In this document: piece after piece, positions 41,313 to 52,000 of the stretch | Position numbering within the stretch: position 1 is the stretch's first letter | Layout: every line of letters begins with the position of its first letter | DNA from: a bacterium | GTDB taxonomy: Bacteria > Patescibacteriota > Saccharimonadia > Saccharimonadales > Saccharimonadaceae | Direction of reading: 5' to 3' | Assembly (NCBI GenBank): GCA_027451105.1 | Contig: DAIDKB010000024.1 | Location: 22,552 to 86,551 of the forward strand | Length of the DNA stretch: 64,000 nucleotides | Made by a program: the position numbers and the translations under genes | The notes under the pieces: model-generated | Seen by the model: only the letters and a program-made list of their open reading frames with translations | The model's database searches: none | Told to the model about the DNA's origin: nothing

Positions 41313-42254
41313 ATGAGCCACGAAACAGAACCTCGCACCTCAACGCCAACACCTAACGCTACCGAGGTTAGGAATCTAGTTCACCCAGACCGTAAACCAT
41401 CAATGTTCGAGAAGCTAGATACTCGAGGCAAGAAGTTTGGTGCTGCTGCTGGTATCCTAGCCCTTGGCGCAACTCTTGGTTTTGGTGGCATGAAAGCACT
41501 GGAGTCAACTCACCACAACAACATCCCTACGCCCGATCAACCAACCGCCGAGGCCCCTGTTGTACCTGGCGCTCCTAGCGTTGCCGAAACCAGCACCCCG
41601 AATGCAAATACTGATTCTGGTAGTGAACTGCAAAAGTCAACCGAAGCCAAGCAGAGCTATCAAGAGTTTATTGATTCGTTTGCAATAAAGAAAAATGTCG
41701 GCTCTTTTGATGCAATTGCTCAACGTTATGTATCCAATTATCAAAACTGGTTGAATGCCGGCTTAACAGAACAGTATGACGTAACACTGTTTGCGTCTGG
41801 TGGTGATAACCAAAAGGCAATCACAAACGTAGAAAGCAAATTCGACTCTACTATTACAAATACTATTTATTTAAATACTGAACAAACTCAGAGCTTTATA
41901 CAAAAAGTCGAGAGCGGTATGCGCAACAAGCTGATCGATCAGTTTATAGTGTCAGACAACCTTAATAGTAAGAACAAGTTGGCCGTCACCGATACAATAA
42001 ATAAATTTGAGCTAGTGGGTAGTGATTCTAAGGATGTTTCTACCGCAACTTATTTTGTTGCAAAGATTGAAACAAATATGACCGACAACGGAACTGAAAG
42101 CGGTGTAGCTGCTTATCGCGCCAGTATCGGCGCTGCTGCTGATACCAACGTAACCAACTTTGAACAGGTAAACTTTGTACTAGATCCGACAACTCAAACC
42201 TGGAAGGTTAGTGATATCGAATTCTACGCGCCGTCTATCGACAATAGTAAATAA
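41313..42254 (+). CDS. Single-pass membrane protein of the secretion locus, unknown
   Basis: 313 residues, unrecognised. A cytosolic N-terminus of about 45 residues (Thr/Pro-rich then SMFEKLDTRGKK) precedes one helix (FGAAAGILALGATLGFGGM), a Pro/Ala/Thr-rich linker and an exported domain of about 190 residues ending with FEQVNFVLDPTTQTWKVSDIEFYAP, a pattern like the last strands of NTF2/VirB8-type domains. If so it could be the VirB8-like assembly factor of the locus, but this is inference from topology only. AAGGA lies before the ATG. It is followed by a strong hairpin at 42289. Confidence 0.65.
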   Translation: MSHETEPRTSTPTPNATEVRNLVHPDRKPSMFEKLDTRGKKFGAAAGILALGATLGFGGMKALESTHHNNIPTPDQPTAEAPVVPGAPSVAETSTPNANTDSGSELQKSTEAKQSYQEFIDSFAIKKNVGSFDAIAQRYVSNYQNWLNAGLTEQYDVTLFASGGDNQKAITNVESKFDSTITNTIYLNTEQTQSFIQKVESGMRNKLIDQFIVSDNLNSKNKLAVTDTINKFELVGSDSKDVSTATYFVAKIETNMTDNGTESGVAAYRASIGAAADTNVTNFEQVNFVLDPTTQTWKVSDIEFYAPSIDNSK

Positions 42255-42288
42255 TTTTACTGTAAAATAGCTAAAATATAATTTATAT

Positions 42289-42330
42289 ATCAAATAACAA
42301 CGTCTCCCTAAAGCGACGTTGTTATTTGAT
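42289..42330 (+). terminator. Hairpin after the 41313 gene
   Basis: A perfect 16-bp stem ATCAAATAACAACGTC/GACGTTGTTATTTGAT; the U-run is inside the 3' arm rather than after it. Confidence 0.7.
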
Positions 42331-42357
42331 ATTGGTTAAGCTAAACTTTATATATAC

Positions 42358-45264
42358 ATGGCAACTAAAAATCACAAAAAAATCAAAGTATTATTTGCTG
42401 TATTTGTTGGATTACTGTCTTCATTTATATTGTCCACTGTTCAGCATAGCCCGTCGTATGCAGCCACCGCAGCATACAGCCGCGTAAATAACCAGACAAT
42501 AAAATTTTACTACGCCCAAGACACGGTCAACGAACATGTGAGTAATTTAGTCTACTATTATCATGCCGATAAGCCACAGGCCCTCTTTGGTTATGAGGGT
42601 GATCAGAATACCTATTTCTGGAGGATTAAACAATCTGATAATGACCCCTCAACTTGTGAAGAATATATAGTAAAGCTAGGGGCCTATACCCCATCAGTAA
42701 ATGGCACCCAAAGTCCGACAGGCGTAAAAAAATACACCGAGAAACGTATTAATGGTGCTTGCGAGGCAAGCCCAGAAATATCCGACATATCAGCAAATTA
42801 TATAAACGATCAGGTTGGTGGTCAAATATTTTTTTACAAAACAGCCACCGGTGACATCAGCCCAGCTGACAACACTGCGGGAAATTCTGTGTTTAAACGG
42901 GTTAAGAATACGACGGGCCTTAATATTTCAGGAGGCCAAGATGTATATGTTCAAGATCAGCCAGCTTCGAAATGCCCAAGCCTACTTATTTCATATGCCA
43001 GTGATCGATGGGGGTTTGTATCACCAGTCGCAACAGATATTGCACAAACAGACTCGGCGCATAATTATTATTTAAATATCCTAAGGGGTTATGGGTATGA
43101 TATTAGTCAAACAGGTGGTTGCAAAATAGTCGACAGTAATGATGTGAGAGTTAACAACGAGAAGACCCTATCGTCACTTTTGGGTGGAGATCCGTCCTAC
43201 TGGAAAAGTAGCGATGCGTATACAGATTATTCAAAATACGGGGACTATAATAGCCTGCTTCAAGTTGTAAAACGTATCGGCAACCCTGTTGGCGATTTAT
43301 CGGCAGCCGAGATAAGGCTAGGGACTGCGCCAGCCGGCAGCGTCGGTTCAGGCCTAGGAACAGACCAGAACCCGGGTGGCAGTACTACAACAAAGTCAAC
43401 TTGTGTAATTGATGGGGTTGGTTGGATTATCTGTCCGGTTGTAAATCTTTTAGCAAAAGTCTCTGATGGCGCATTTGGGTTTTTATCCAATAGCTTCCTA
43501 AAAACAAATACGGCAATCGTTGATACGGCATCGCCAACCTATACAGCCTGGTCGGCTATGCGTAGTCTAGCTAATATTGCTTTCGTAATTGCCTTTCTGT
43601 TTATTATATTTTCTCAGCTAACAAGCGTTGGCATAAGTAACTATGGTGTTAAGAAAATGTTACCACGGCTAGTTATTGCGGCGATTTTAGTCAATATTTC
43701 TTATTTTGTCTGTCAAATCGCCGTTGACCTTTCAAATATCTTGGGTTTTTCACTAAAGGGTTTGTTTGATAATATCATTAATGCCTCAATACCGCATGAC
43801 GCTAGTCAAGCAGCGACGGGGCAGGGGTTTGCAGGGGTTGCTGGCAGCATATTAGCGTTTGGCGGTGCAGTCGCAATTGTATATGCTCTTCTTGCAACCC
43901 TTATTCCAATTGTTTTAGCTGCCGTCGTAGCCTTGGTGATGATTTTATTCATATTAATAGCTCGCCAGGCGCTAATCATACTGCTTATTGTGGTTTCGCC
44001 ACTTGCTTTCGTGGCATTCTTATTACCAAACACCGAATCTTGGTTTAAGAAATGGCAAAAAACATTTACAGCCATGCTTATGCTGTTTCCTATAATAGCA
44101 GTAGTGTTTGGCGCCTCATCTTTAGCGTCAAATATATTATCAGGCACGTTTAACGCCGGCTTTACGGGCGATCAAGCCAGCGAGGCTCAAACACTGTTTG
44201 GGCAGCTTATTGCATCTTTGGTGCTTGTCTTACCTTTATTTGTGGTTCCTGGTTTATTGAAGAAATCGCTTGATAGCGTTGGCACACTGGGCGCAAAGAT
44301 TAATGGTGTCGGTAACAAACTTGGTGGTGCGTTAGGTAAAAAAGGCTCACAGGGATACGAAAATTCCAGACTTGGTCAATTCAAAAAATACCGCGGCCAA
44401 AAGAGTGCGCTTAACAGGACAAAGATCCAGGCCGGCGTATATAGCGGACGAGGAGGCAAGTTTAACCCAAACAACTGGCGCAGCTCATTAAACTCTAAGT
44501 TTAATGATAGTAAACTTAGCGGAGAGTTTGGCGACCGAAGTGCCGATACGGGCATAGCGTTGATTAATAAAGAAGAAAAAGAAGGCATAGACAACGCCGT
44601 ACAGCGTATTAAAGCAACTCACAAATTAGCAACCCTTGGAGCGCCAGAAAGAGAAGGGGTTGATTACACCCCCGGTGGCGCCGAACAAGAACTCGTAGCA
44701 GCCTACCAAAGAGGAGATATAACCACTATGCGCGCTGCTGCTAGTATATTAACCAGTAGCGGACCTATCGGTATAGAGAAGCTTCATAGAACAGCAGAGG
44801 GGCTCAGCCGAACCGCAAATCCACAACTATATCAAGCCCTGCAGGGTGATGTTAATGCCAGTGGAGTAAAGGGTAGAGACGCCGCCCTAGCTACCTGGGC
44901 CTATACCCAAGACGGCGATCTGTCTGCAATATCGAGCAGCGGATCAGCTTATTCTGGGCTAACAATAGAAGATGCCGCAACTCAAACAGCTCAGTCGCTG
45001 CGACGCGCTGCGGCTGCCGGTGGAATATCTACAGAAATAGCCACAGGTGTTCTATCAAACCCTAACACCAATAGGCAACTCAATACTGAAACTAGAGCAA
45101 TCTTTGAATCCATAGCTGGCGTATCACCATCAGCACCTACAACCCCAACTGCTGAAGATTCTGGGTATGTAGACCTTAGGGCTCAAAGGCCGACCGAATC
45201 AGACTTTGAAAGGGCAGAAGCAGAGGAGCTCGAGCGAAGACGAAATATTCCGCCTCAGCCGTAG
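42358..45264 (+). CDS. VirB6/TrbL-like polytopic secretion-system membrane protein
   Basis: 968 residues. A signal helix (VLFAVFVGLLSSFILSTV), an exported domain of about 300 residues with several cysteines, then a polytopic region (about 355-640) with at least six helices (IAFVIAFLFIIFSQLT; MLPRLVIAAILVNISYFVCQIAVDLSNILGF; VAIVYALLATLIPIVLAAVVALVMILFILIARQALIILLIVVSPLAFVAFLLP; and others), and a long polar cytosolic tail (about 650-968) ending RRNIPPQP. The PLAFVAFLLPNTESWFKKWQKTF segment resembles conserved loops of VirB6/TrbL inner-membrane channel subunits. It is followed by PrgI and VirB4-type genes, so it likely forms the translocation pore. Confidence 0.8.
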   Translation: MATKNHKKIKVLFAVFVGLLSSFILSTVQHSPSYAATAAYSRVNNQTIKFYYAQDTVNEHVSNLVYYYHADKPQALFGYEGDQNTYFWRIKQSDNDPSTCEEYIVKLGAYTPSVNGTQSPTGVKKYTEKRINGACEASPEISDISANYINDQVGGQIFFYKTATGDISPADNTAGNSVFKRVKNTTGLNISGGQDVYVQDQPASKCPSLLISYASDRWGFVSPVATDIAQTDSAHNYYLNILRGYGYDISQTGGCKIVDSNDVRVNNEKTLSSLLGGDPSYWKSSDAYTDYSKYGDYNSLLQVVKRIGNPVGDLSAAEIRLGTAPAGSVGSGLGTDQNPGGSTTTKSTCVIDGVGWIICPVVNLLAKVSDGAFGFLSNSFLKTNTAIVDTASPTYTAWSAMRSLANIAFVIAFLFIIFSQLTSVGISNYGVKKMLPRLVIAAILVNISYFVCQIAVDLSNILGFSLKGLFDNIINASIPHDASQAATGQGFAGVAGSILAFGGAVAIVYALLATLIPIVLAAVVALVMILFILIARQALIILLIVVSPLAFVAFLLPNTESWFKKWQKTFTAMLMLFPIIAVVFGASSLASNILSGTFNAGFTGDQASEAQTLFGQLIASLVLVLPLFVVPGLLKKSLDSVGTLGAKINGVGNKLGGALGKKGSQGYENSRLGQFKKYRGQKSALNRTKIQAGVYSGRGGKFNPNNWRSSLNSKFNDSKLSGEFGDRSADTGIALINKEEKEGIDNAVQRIKATHKLATLGAPEREGVDYTPGGAEQELVAAYQRGDITTMRAAASILTSSGPIGIEKLHRTAEGLSRTANPQLYQALQGDVNASGVKGRDAALATWAYTQDGDLSAISSSGSAYSGLTIEDAATQTAQSLRRAAAAGGISTEIATGVLSNPNTNRQLNTETRAIFESIAGVSPSAPTTPTAEDSGYVDLRAQRPTESDFERAEAEELERRRNIPPQP

Positions 45265-45300
45265 TAGTGATTGATTTTTTACTGCTATACTATAAGCATA

Positions 45301-46260
45301 ATGGCTGTATATAAAGTTCCTCAGGATGTCGAGGCGGACGATAAGTTAATCGGGCCGTTTACCTTTAGACAGTTTATATATTTAATTATCGTTGCCCTAG
45401 CAAGCGCTCTGGCCTGGTGGATGGGGCAATTGTTTATTGGACTAGCAATTATTCCAATGCCGATAATTATATTTTTTGGTGCACTGGCATTACCAATTCG
45501 TAAAGACCAGCCGATGGAAGTCTATTTGGCGGCTATGGTGTCGTTTTATCTTAAACCACACAAAAGGCTATGGGATGCCGATGGTATCGATTCACTGATC
45601 GAAATTACAGTACCAAAAACTGTTGATGTACAGTTGACCAAGGATATTTCTCGTAGTGAAGCGGTTCAGCGACTTGGTTATCTGGCGCAAATTGTCGATA
45701 GTCAGGGCTGGGCAGTACGCGGCCAGGGCGTACAAGCACCAAGTAACTCGGTTAGTAATGACGTCTTTTTCGAGTCGCAGCAAGTCGAAGACGTACTCGA
45801 CAGCAGCGCGAGTGTCGCGCAATCGCTTGACTACATGATTAACCAAAGTGATGCCAAGCGACATCAAGAAATGGTTGACCGGATGCACCAACAATCAGTT
45901 GCACAACAGCAAACAGCCCAAGCGCCGGATCCAGCGCCAACACCAGTACAAGCAGCTCCAAATCCATATGATTTATACGCCAGCGCGCAACCACCAGCAG
46001 CCACACCAGTCTACAACCCATACCCAACTAATATTCAACAGTCTGTAATTCAGCCATTAAGTCCGTCTGACCAGGTTTATACGCCGCCAGCAGCTCCAGT
46101 TGAACCGGCAGCCACAACCACTAGCGAAAAGCCGGTATCACCTGATATAATAAACCTTGCTAATAACGCCGATTTATCGATTGAAACAATTGCTCGTGAA
46201 GCTAATCGAATCAAAAAACAAGAAGACATGTCCGAAGAGGTAGTCATCTCGTTACGATAA
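45301..46260 (+). CDS. PrgI-family protein (type IV secretion)
   Basis: 319 residues. The N-terminal 110 residues match PrgI-type proteins: YKVPQDVEADDKLIGPFTFRQFIYLIIV, two membrane helices, then a cytosolic segment (YLAAMVSFYLKPHKRLWDADG). The remainder is a low-complexity Pro/Ala/Gln linker and a short helical end (IETIAREANRIKKQEDMSEEVVISLR). PrgI is the VirB3-equivalent partner of VirB4 in Gram-positive-type systems. The ATG at 45301 is preferred over one ten codons upstream because a TACTAT box ends 7 nt before it (leaderless). The next gene follows within 40 nt. Confidence 0.85.
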   Translation: MAVYKVPQDVEADDKLIGPFTFRQFIYLIIVALASALAWWMGQLFIGLAIIPMPIIIFFGALALPIRKDQPMEVYLAAMVSFYLKPHKRLWDADGIDSLIEITVPKTVDVQLTKDISRSEAVQRLGYLAQIVDSQGWAVRGQGVQAPSNSVSNDVFFESQQVEDVLDSSASVAQSLDYMINQSDAKRHQEMVDRMHQQSVAQQQTAQAPDPAPTPVQAAPNPYDLYASAQPPAATPVYNPYPTNIQQSVIQPLSPSDQVYTPPAAPVEPAATTTSEKPVSPDIINLANNADLSIETIAREANRIKKQEDMSEEVVISLR

Positions 46261-46297
46261 TAGGCACACTAAACAGGAGTGGGGAAGCTAAAAAGCC

Positions 46298-47155
46298 ATG
46301 CCGCCAAACAACCAATTTCCGTTTCAAGGTTCAGCCGCCCCAGCGCCAGGCCAAACTCCAAACACACCCGTTGCACCTATTGGGAGTAGCGCGGTGCCCG
46401 CTCAGCCCGAAGCCACCACTCCAGTTGCGCCCAAAAACCCCAACTCGACTCAAAATTCGCTACTTTTATCAGAGGTCCGCGACAATATGGTCATTATGGC
46501 TGATGGAACTTTTCGAGCGGTTGTCGCCTGCAAATCAATTAACTTCGATCTAATGAGTTCTCGTGAACGCGAGGGTGTTGAATATAGTTATCAAAACTTT
46601 TTAAACTCTCTAAACTTTCCAGTTCAAATTCTAATCCGTTCACAACGGGTTGATATTGGACCATACATTGATCACCTGGTTGGCATTCGCCGCAGTCAAG
46701 ACAATATGCTACTGGGTGTTTTGATGGACGATTATATTAACTTCATTGATGCTTTGTCGCAAGACGCCAATATTATGAATAAATCTTTCTTCATTGCTAT
46801 TCCTTACTATCCGCAAGGTGACGTCGCTAGTGTCGTCGAGCAGGGCAAGGGCTTTTTTAGTAAAGTATTTGCCAAGCAAAAAAACAACATTACTAAAATT
46901 GATACCGCCACTTACGAAAAAGCGAAGACCGAGATTAAAAACCGTGTCGACAACGTCACCGCTGGCTTGTTTCAGGTTGGCGTTCAGGCGGTACAGCTTA
47001 ACACCAAAGAGCTTGGTGAACTATATTATAACGTTTACAACCCAGACACAGCCGTTCGCGAGCCGCTTGGTAATTTCGATAGTGTTACTGCAACTTATAT
47101 TAAAAAAGGTGATGGTCCCGCGCCAGCCGGTGTGGCAACTGGGGGTAGTTTGTAA
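46298..47155 (+). CDS. VirB4 N-terminal (TraC-like) half encoded as a separate protein
   Basis: 285 residues: a Pro/Ala-rich N-terminus (about 1-50) then LLLSEVRDNMVIMADGTFRAVVACKSINFDLMSSREREGVEYSYQNFLNSL and RIRSQ-like VQILIRSQRVDIGPYIDHL, features of the N-terminal domain of VirB4/TraC proteins. The ATPase half is encoded by the next gene, whose ATG overlaps this stop (TAATG). It would dock the ATPase to PrgI and the membrane channel. A GGAGTGGGG stretch lies rather far (about 13 nt) from the ATG. Splitting VirB4 in two is recurrent in some Gram-positive-like systems. Confidence 0.75.
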   Translation: MPPNNQFPFQGSAAPAPGQTPNTPVAPIGSSAVPAQPEATTPVAPKNPNSTQNSLLLSEVRDNMVIMADGTFRAVVACKSINFDLMSSREREGVEYSYQNFLNSLNFPVQILIRSQRVDIGPYIDHLVGIRRSQDNMLLGVLMDDYINFIDALSQDANIMNKSFFIAIPYYPQGDVASVVEQGKGFFSKVFAKQKNNITKIDTATYEKAKTEIKNRVDNVTAGLFQVGVQAVQLNTKELGELYYNVYNPDTAVREPLGNFDSVTATYIKKGDGPAPAGVATGGSL

Positions 47156-48990
47156 TGGCTAAGAAAAAAATGGATGTCGTCGATATTGCCGCCCAACAGC
47201 GCGCCCTTGAGCAGGCTGAAGTCGAACAGGCTTTTCTAAAAGGTGTCACAACCCTACGTGATTTAATTGCACCAAGTAGCCTCGAGATTCACTCATCATA
47301 CTTCAGGCTAGGTACTAAATACGGCCGAACACTTTATATATATGGTTATCCTCGACAGATTTATACTGGTTGGCTAAGTTCGTTGATTAATATCGACGAG
47401 GTTCTAGATGTTAGTATTTTTATTTATCCGGTTGAAAGTCAGGTTGTTTTAAATAACTTGCGCAAAAAAGTTACCCAACTTGAAGCGACCGCCTCGATTA
47501 GTAGTGAAAAGGGTCAAGTTCGTGACCCAGCCCTAGAGGCGGCGATTAATGATGCCGAGGAATTACGCGACCAGTTACAAGTCGGCGCCGAGCGTTTTTT
47601 CCGCTTTGGACTTTATGTTACGCTTTATGCCGATAGTCTCGATGAGCTTGGTTTTGTTCAACACAAAATTGAAACATTGTTTGGCCAACAAATGGTCTTC
47701 AGTAAGGTCGCTAGCGGCCAGCAAGAGCAGGGGCTAAACAGCAGCATTCCGCAAATGACCGATCAGCTGCAAATCCGTCGCAACATGAATACCGGCGCAA
47801 TTAGTACAAGTTTTCCATTTACTAGCGCTGATCTGACCCAAGAAACCGGCGTACTATATGGCATTAACATGCACAATAATGGCTTGGTAATTTTTGATCG
47901 CTTTAGTTTAGAAAATGCCAATATGGTTGTCTTTGCAAAGTCTGGTGCCGGTAAGTCTTACACTGTTAAGCTCGAAGCGATTCGTAGCATGATGACGGGT
48001 AGTGAAGTTATTATTATTGACCCCGAAAACGAATATCAAAAGTTGTCAGACGCCGTTGGCGGTAGTTATATCAGGCTCAGCCTTAACTCTGACACCCGTA
48101 TTAATCCGTTTGACTTGCCGCGCGTTATTGATAGTGATGAGGCCGAAGACGCCCTGCGCGCCAACCTAGTAACCCTACATGGCTTACTGCGCTTAATGCT
48201 TGGTGGTACACAAGTTACAGCCGCCGGTATACCAATGTCCGCGCTGACGCCAGCCGAAGAAGCCGACCTCGACCAGGCTTTAATCGATACTTATGCCAGG
48301 GCGGGAATTACTAGTGATCCGTTAACCCACAACTCGACGCCACCAACTATTGCCGAGCTTTACGACACACTACTACATATGGGTGGAAGTGGTCCACAGC
48401 TTGCACAGCGCCTGCGTAAATACACCACAGGAACATTTGCTGGTATTTTTAGTCAGCAATCTAATATTGATATCAATAACCCAATGGTTGTTTTTAATAT
48501 TCGCGACCTTGAAGATGAATTGCGACCGGTAGCGATGTACATCGTACTGTCACACATCTGGAATATTACTAGGACCGACAAAAAGAAGCGCATGTTGATT
48601 GTTGATGAGGCCTGGCAGTTAATGAAGTACGACGACTCGGCAAACTTTTTGTTCAGCCTGGCTAAACGAGCGCGTAAGTATTACTTGGGTTTAACGACCA
48701 TCACCCAAGATGTCGAGGACTTTATGGGTAGTAAAATGGGTCGCGCCATTGTCGCCAACAGTTCGATGCAGCTACTACTAAAACAGTCGTCAAGTGCCGT
48801 TGACGTCCTTGCCGATGTCTTTAAATTAACCGATGAAGAAAAGAAGCGGCTAGCCAACTTCCCAGTCGGACAAGGTCTGTTCTTTGCTGGCCAAAACCAC
48901 GTTCACATTCAAATCATCGCTAGCCAAACCGAGCAACAACTGATTACCACAAACCCTCAAGACAACACACGGCAAGCAGCGGCTTCTTAG
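47155..48990 (+). CDS. VirB4-type conjugation/secretion ATPase
   Basis: 611 residues. Walker A is VVFAKSGAGKSYTVKLE (about 258-274), Walker B RMLIVDEAWQLMKYDD (about 479-494), followed by KRARKYYLGLTTITQDVEDFM and the arginine/glutamine motifs of the VirB4/TraG superfamily, and LLLKQSSSAVDVLADVFKLTDEEKKRL near the C-terminus. It powers assembly and substrate movement in type IV secretion or pilus systems. Translation is coupled to the TraC-like protein. No relaxase and no VirD4 coupling protein occur in the window, which argues for a chromosomal surface or secretion system, not a conjugative plasmid remnant. Confidence 0.93.
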   Translation: MAKKKMDVVDIAAQQRALEQAEVEQAFLKGVTTLRDLIAPSSLEIHSSYFRLGTKYGRTLYIYGYPRQIYTGWLSSLINIDEVLDVSIFIYPVESQVVLNNLRKKVTQLEATASISSEKGQVRDPALEAAINDAEELRDQLQVGAERFFRFGLYVTLYADSLDELGFVQHKIETLFGQQMVFSKVASGQQEQGLNSSIPQMTDQLQIRRNMNTGAISTSFPFTSADLTQETGVLYGINMHNNGLVIFDRFSLENANMVVFAKSGAGKSYTVKLEAIRSMMTGSEVIIIDPENEYQKLSDAVGGSYIRLSLNSDTRINPFDLPRVIDSDEAEDALRANLVTLHGLLRLMLGGTQVTAAGIPMSALTPAEEADLDQALIDTYARAGITSDPLTHNSTPPTIAELYDTLLHMGGSGPQLAQRLRKYTTGTFAGIFSQQSNIDINNPMVVFNIRDLEDELRPVAMYIVLSHIWNITRTDKKKRMLIVDEAWQLMKYDDSANFLFSLAKRARKYYLGLTTITQDVEDFMGSKMGRAIVANSSMQLLLKQSSSAVDVLADVFKLTDEEKKRLANFPVGQGLFFAGQNHVHIQIIASQTEQQLITTNPQDNTRQAAAS

Positions 48991-49041
48991 TTGGCAACGT
49001 AGTAAATTTTGTTCACTTTTAAGGTATAATGTAGGGTAGTT

Positions 49042-52000
49042 ATGGCGCCGCAACAAGACGAAGACACAAAGCTTAATCCCGGCCAAGCTGACTACGATCA
49101 GAAGGTTAAACGCATAGGCAAAACTGAGTCGGCTGGTACTGGTGACTTTGATGATAGTGCCGATAATTCAGGCTCTGGTATTGATCGTGTTCGCGATGCC
49201 GAAGAAAATCCTGGCGGCGGCTGGAAAAATAATGTTTCTGGCTTGGCGGCTGGCGTCGCATCAAAAGCGACTGGTGGAAAACTTAGTTTTATAAAGAAAA
49301 AAGGTCCAATCGGTGTGGTTGCCGGATTAATAATCACTCTTGTGGTAGCGCTCGGCGGCTTTTTTGGTGGTTCAAGTCTACTGCTTAGTCTTGCGGCTAA
49401 TCTTAAAGTTGGCCCGCTTAGCTCTGTTTCGTCTGTTTTAAAATCGCGAGAAAAAAGTATTTTACTTAAACAGCTTTCTAGTAAGGCGACAACTGGTCTT
49501 TGCCAGCCTATAACAATTCGCTGTAAGTTTTCTACCATGAGCAAGTCGCAAATTAGCGTGCTCGAGGATGCTGGTTTTAAGGTTAACACCGATGGTAAAG
49601 TTCTCGGTATCGGACGATCTAAGATCACCAGCCTCGAGTTGATTGATGAAAATGGCGTAATTACAACAATAACCGCTGATACTCTAGCGGCTGAGCTAGA
49701 GACTAGCCCAAAACTTGCCTCTGCAATTGATAAAGCTTTTGCGCCACGTCTTAAAGCCTATAGCAGCTCAGCTTTTAAATATGTTTTAAATAAAATCGGC
49801 GCGACGAAGCTTGCTCAATTACCAAAAACGACGGTTGATAAAATGGCAAAAGCTATTAAAGATAGAGTAAGTGGCATAACGCAAGCTCAGATCGACGCCA
49901 AACTAACTCCGACTGGCCAAAATGACAGCAAGGGTAATCCGACATATATAGACGAGAGTGGTGCAACCATAACCGCTGCCGAGGCAGAGACCAGAATGGC
50001 CGCGGCTAATACTCGCTATGCCAGTGCCCTCAAATTAAGAAGTACAGCTACATCTATGACCGATTTTTTTACAAAATCATCTGTAAAAGCCACTATGATT
50101 GGCGTCGGCGCAGTCTCGATTGCCTGTTCGGCGTGGAATATTGTTCGAACCGCCGAGTCGGCTTCACGCTACTTGGGTGCCGTCCAGCTGGCTAACTATG
50201 CAATGATATTTTTAGGTACAGCCGACGCTATTAAAGCAGGGGATGCCACGCCAGAGCAAGTTGAAGCACTTGGAAATATTTTAACTACACCGAACAGCGC
50301 CGGTTTAACGGCTATGGACTCTAGGGGTATGAAGAATGTCCAATACGGCGACATAAGCCCAATTCCAGATCCAACCGTCGAAACTGACAGCAGCAACAAT
50401 CCGACCGACGCATCGTTAAGTAATTTATCACAGGCCTCTGAAGTAACAGATTATGTTAACGGCGCCGGTGTCGGCAGTGCCGCAAAAAATACCATATTAA
50501 AGGCCGTTAGCCCTGGCAGTAGCGCTAGCACAAGCGCGGCTTATAAGGCCGCGGATGGGGTTTGCGGTTTTGTTAATAATGCTGTAGTTGGCGGCATAAT
50601 GATTGGCGTCGGGGTCTTAACAACGGCGGCTTGTGTGATTGCTGCCATTCCTACACTTGGGGCATCGGTTGGTGCCTGCGGATCGGATGTTGCTGTGCAG
50701 CTTGGAATTGCTGGTGCGATGGTCGGTTCAATGGCGCTTGCTACAAACAAATTGAATAGTTTATTATCTGGCAATTTAATTACGGGCCATGAAAACGGTA
50801 ATCAAGCAGGTAATGCCATTGCTTCAGGGGCTGGTGCTTTAAATACATTCAATGGCTTATCGTCGGGTCTTGGCTATTTGAACAAAACCGATGCCGGCAC
50901 TTTCCAGGCATACCAAGACCAGACTAATAGTCAGTTTGCGGCTATCGATCAGAGCACCGTTAGTCCTTTCGACAGCTCAAACCCAAACACCTTTATGGGC
51001 AAGTTGACAACCGGTCTATTACCGCTTCTAACTAAGACGTCGTCATTGGGTAGTTATGTGTTATCTTTAGCCAAATTACCATTAACGGCTTTCTCAAGCC
51101 TCTTCAGTAAAGTCGCTGCTCAATCTTACACAAATGCCGATGCCGGGGTTTGCGCTGACACGGAATATAACAATCAAAATATAGCAACTGATATTAACTG
51201 TAATCCAATCGTCGGACAAACAACCAGTACCCTAGCTTTAAATGTTGACGACGTTCTAAACTACATGATAAACAACAGTCACATCGATGAAACAACTGGA
51301 GCTGCCAAATCAAGTCAATATAAGGACTATGTGACTTACTGCGCCAAGCGGGATATTGCCTTTGGAACCGCCCCTGACGGCAGCTCGAGCGACCCGGTTA
51401 AAACTGGTAAAGTTTGCCAAGACGGCTACGTTAACGCAAGTAACCCAGACGACACTAAAATGTACAACATGTTCCGTGCTTACCTCAGTTACTCAATTGC
51501 TGAAGAGGGTATGAGTGGTGAGGCAACCCAGGCACTGTCAGACGCGTCGCCAGACAGCTCATCCACTACAACACAACCAGCATCAATAACCACCGATCAA
51601 GCAAGTTTATACCAAGATTCAACCAATGTTGCATGTGCTGACGGTACAACCGACGCTGGCACAGATGTCGGATATGATAATGGACAGGCAATCAACATCC
51701 GCCTGTGCTCAATTCCAGGTACAATCGATAGTAGTTTCTCAAATCAGCCAATGCACGTTAACTCACGCGTTTCTGGTGCTTTCCTAGCTCTAATCCAGTC
51801 TATGGGAGCAGCTACAGGTAGTCCTGTTCATGTAACTAGTAGTTTTCGTACAATGGCTGAACAAATAAAGATCTTTAACTCTTACGGCTCAGTGCGTGCA
51901 GCCAAAGCAGGCTATTCAAACCACCAGATGGGACTAGCTGTTGACTTCCAATTACCAACCGGAAACAATACTGGCGAAGCAACAAAATCACCTGGTACTG

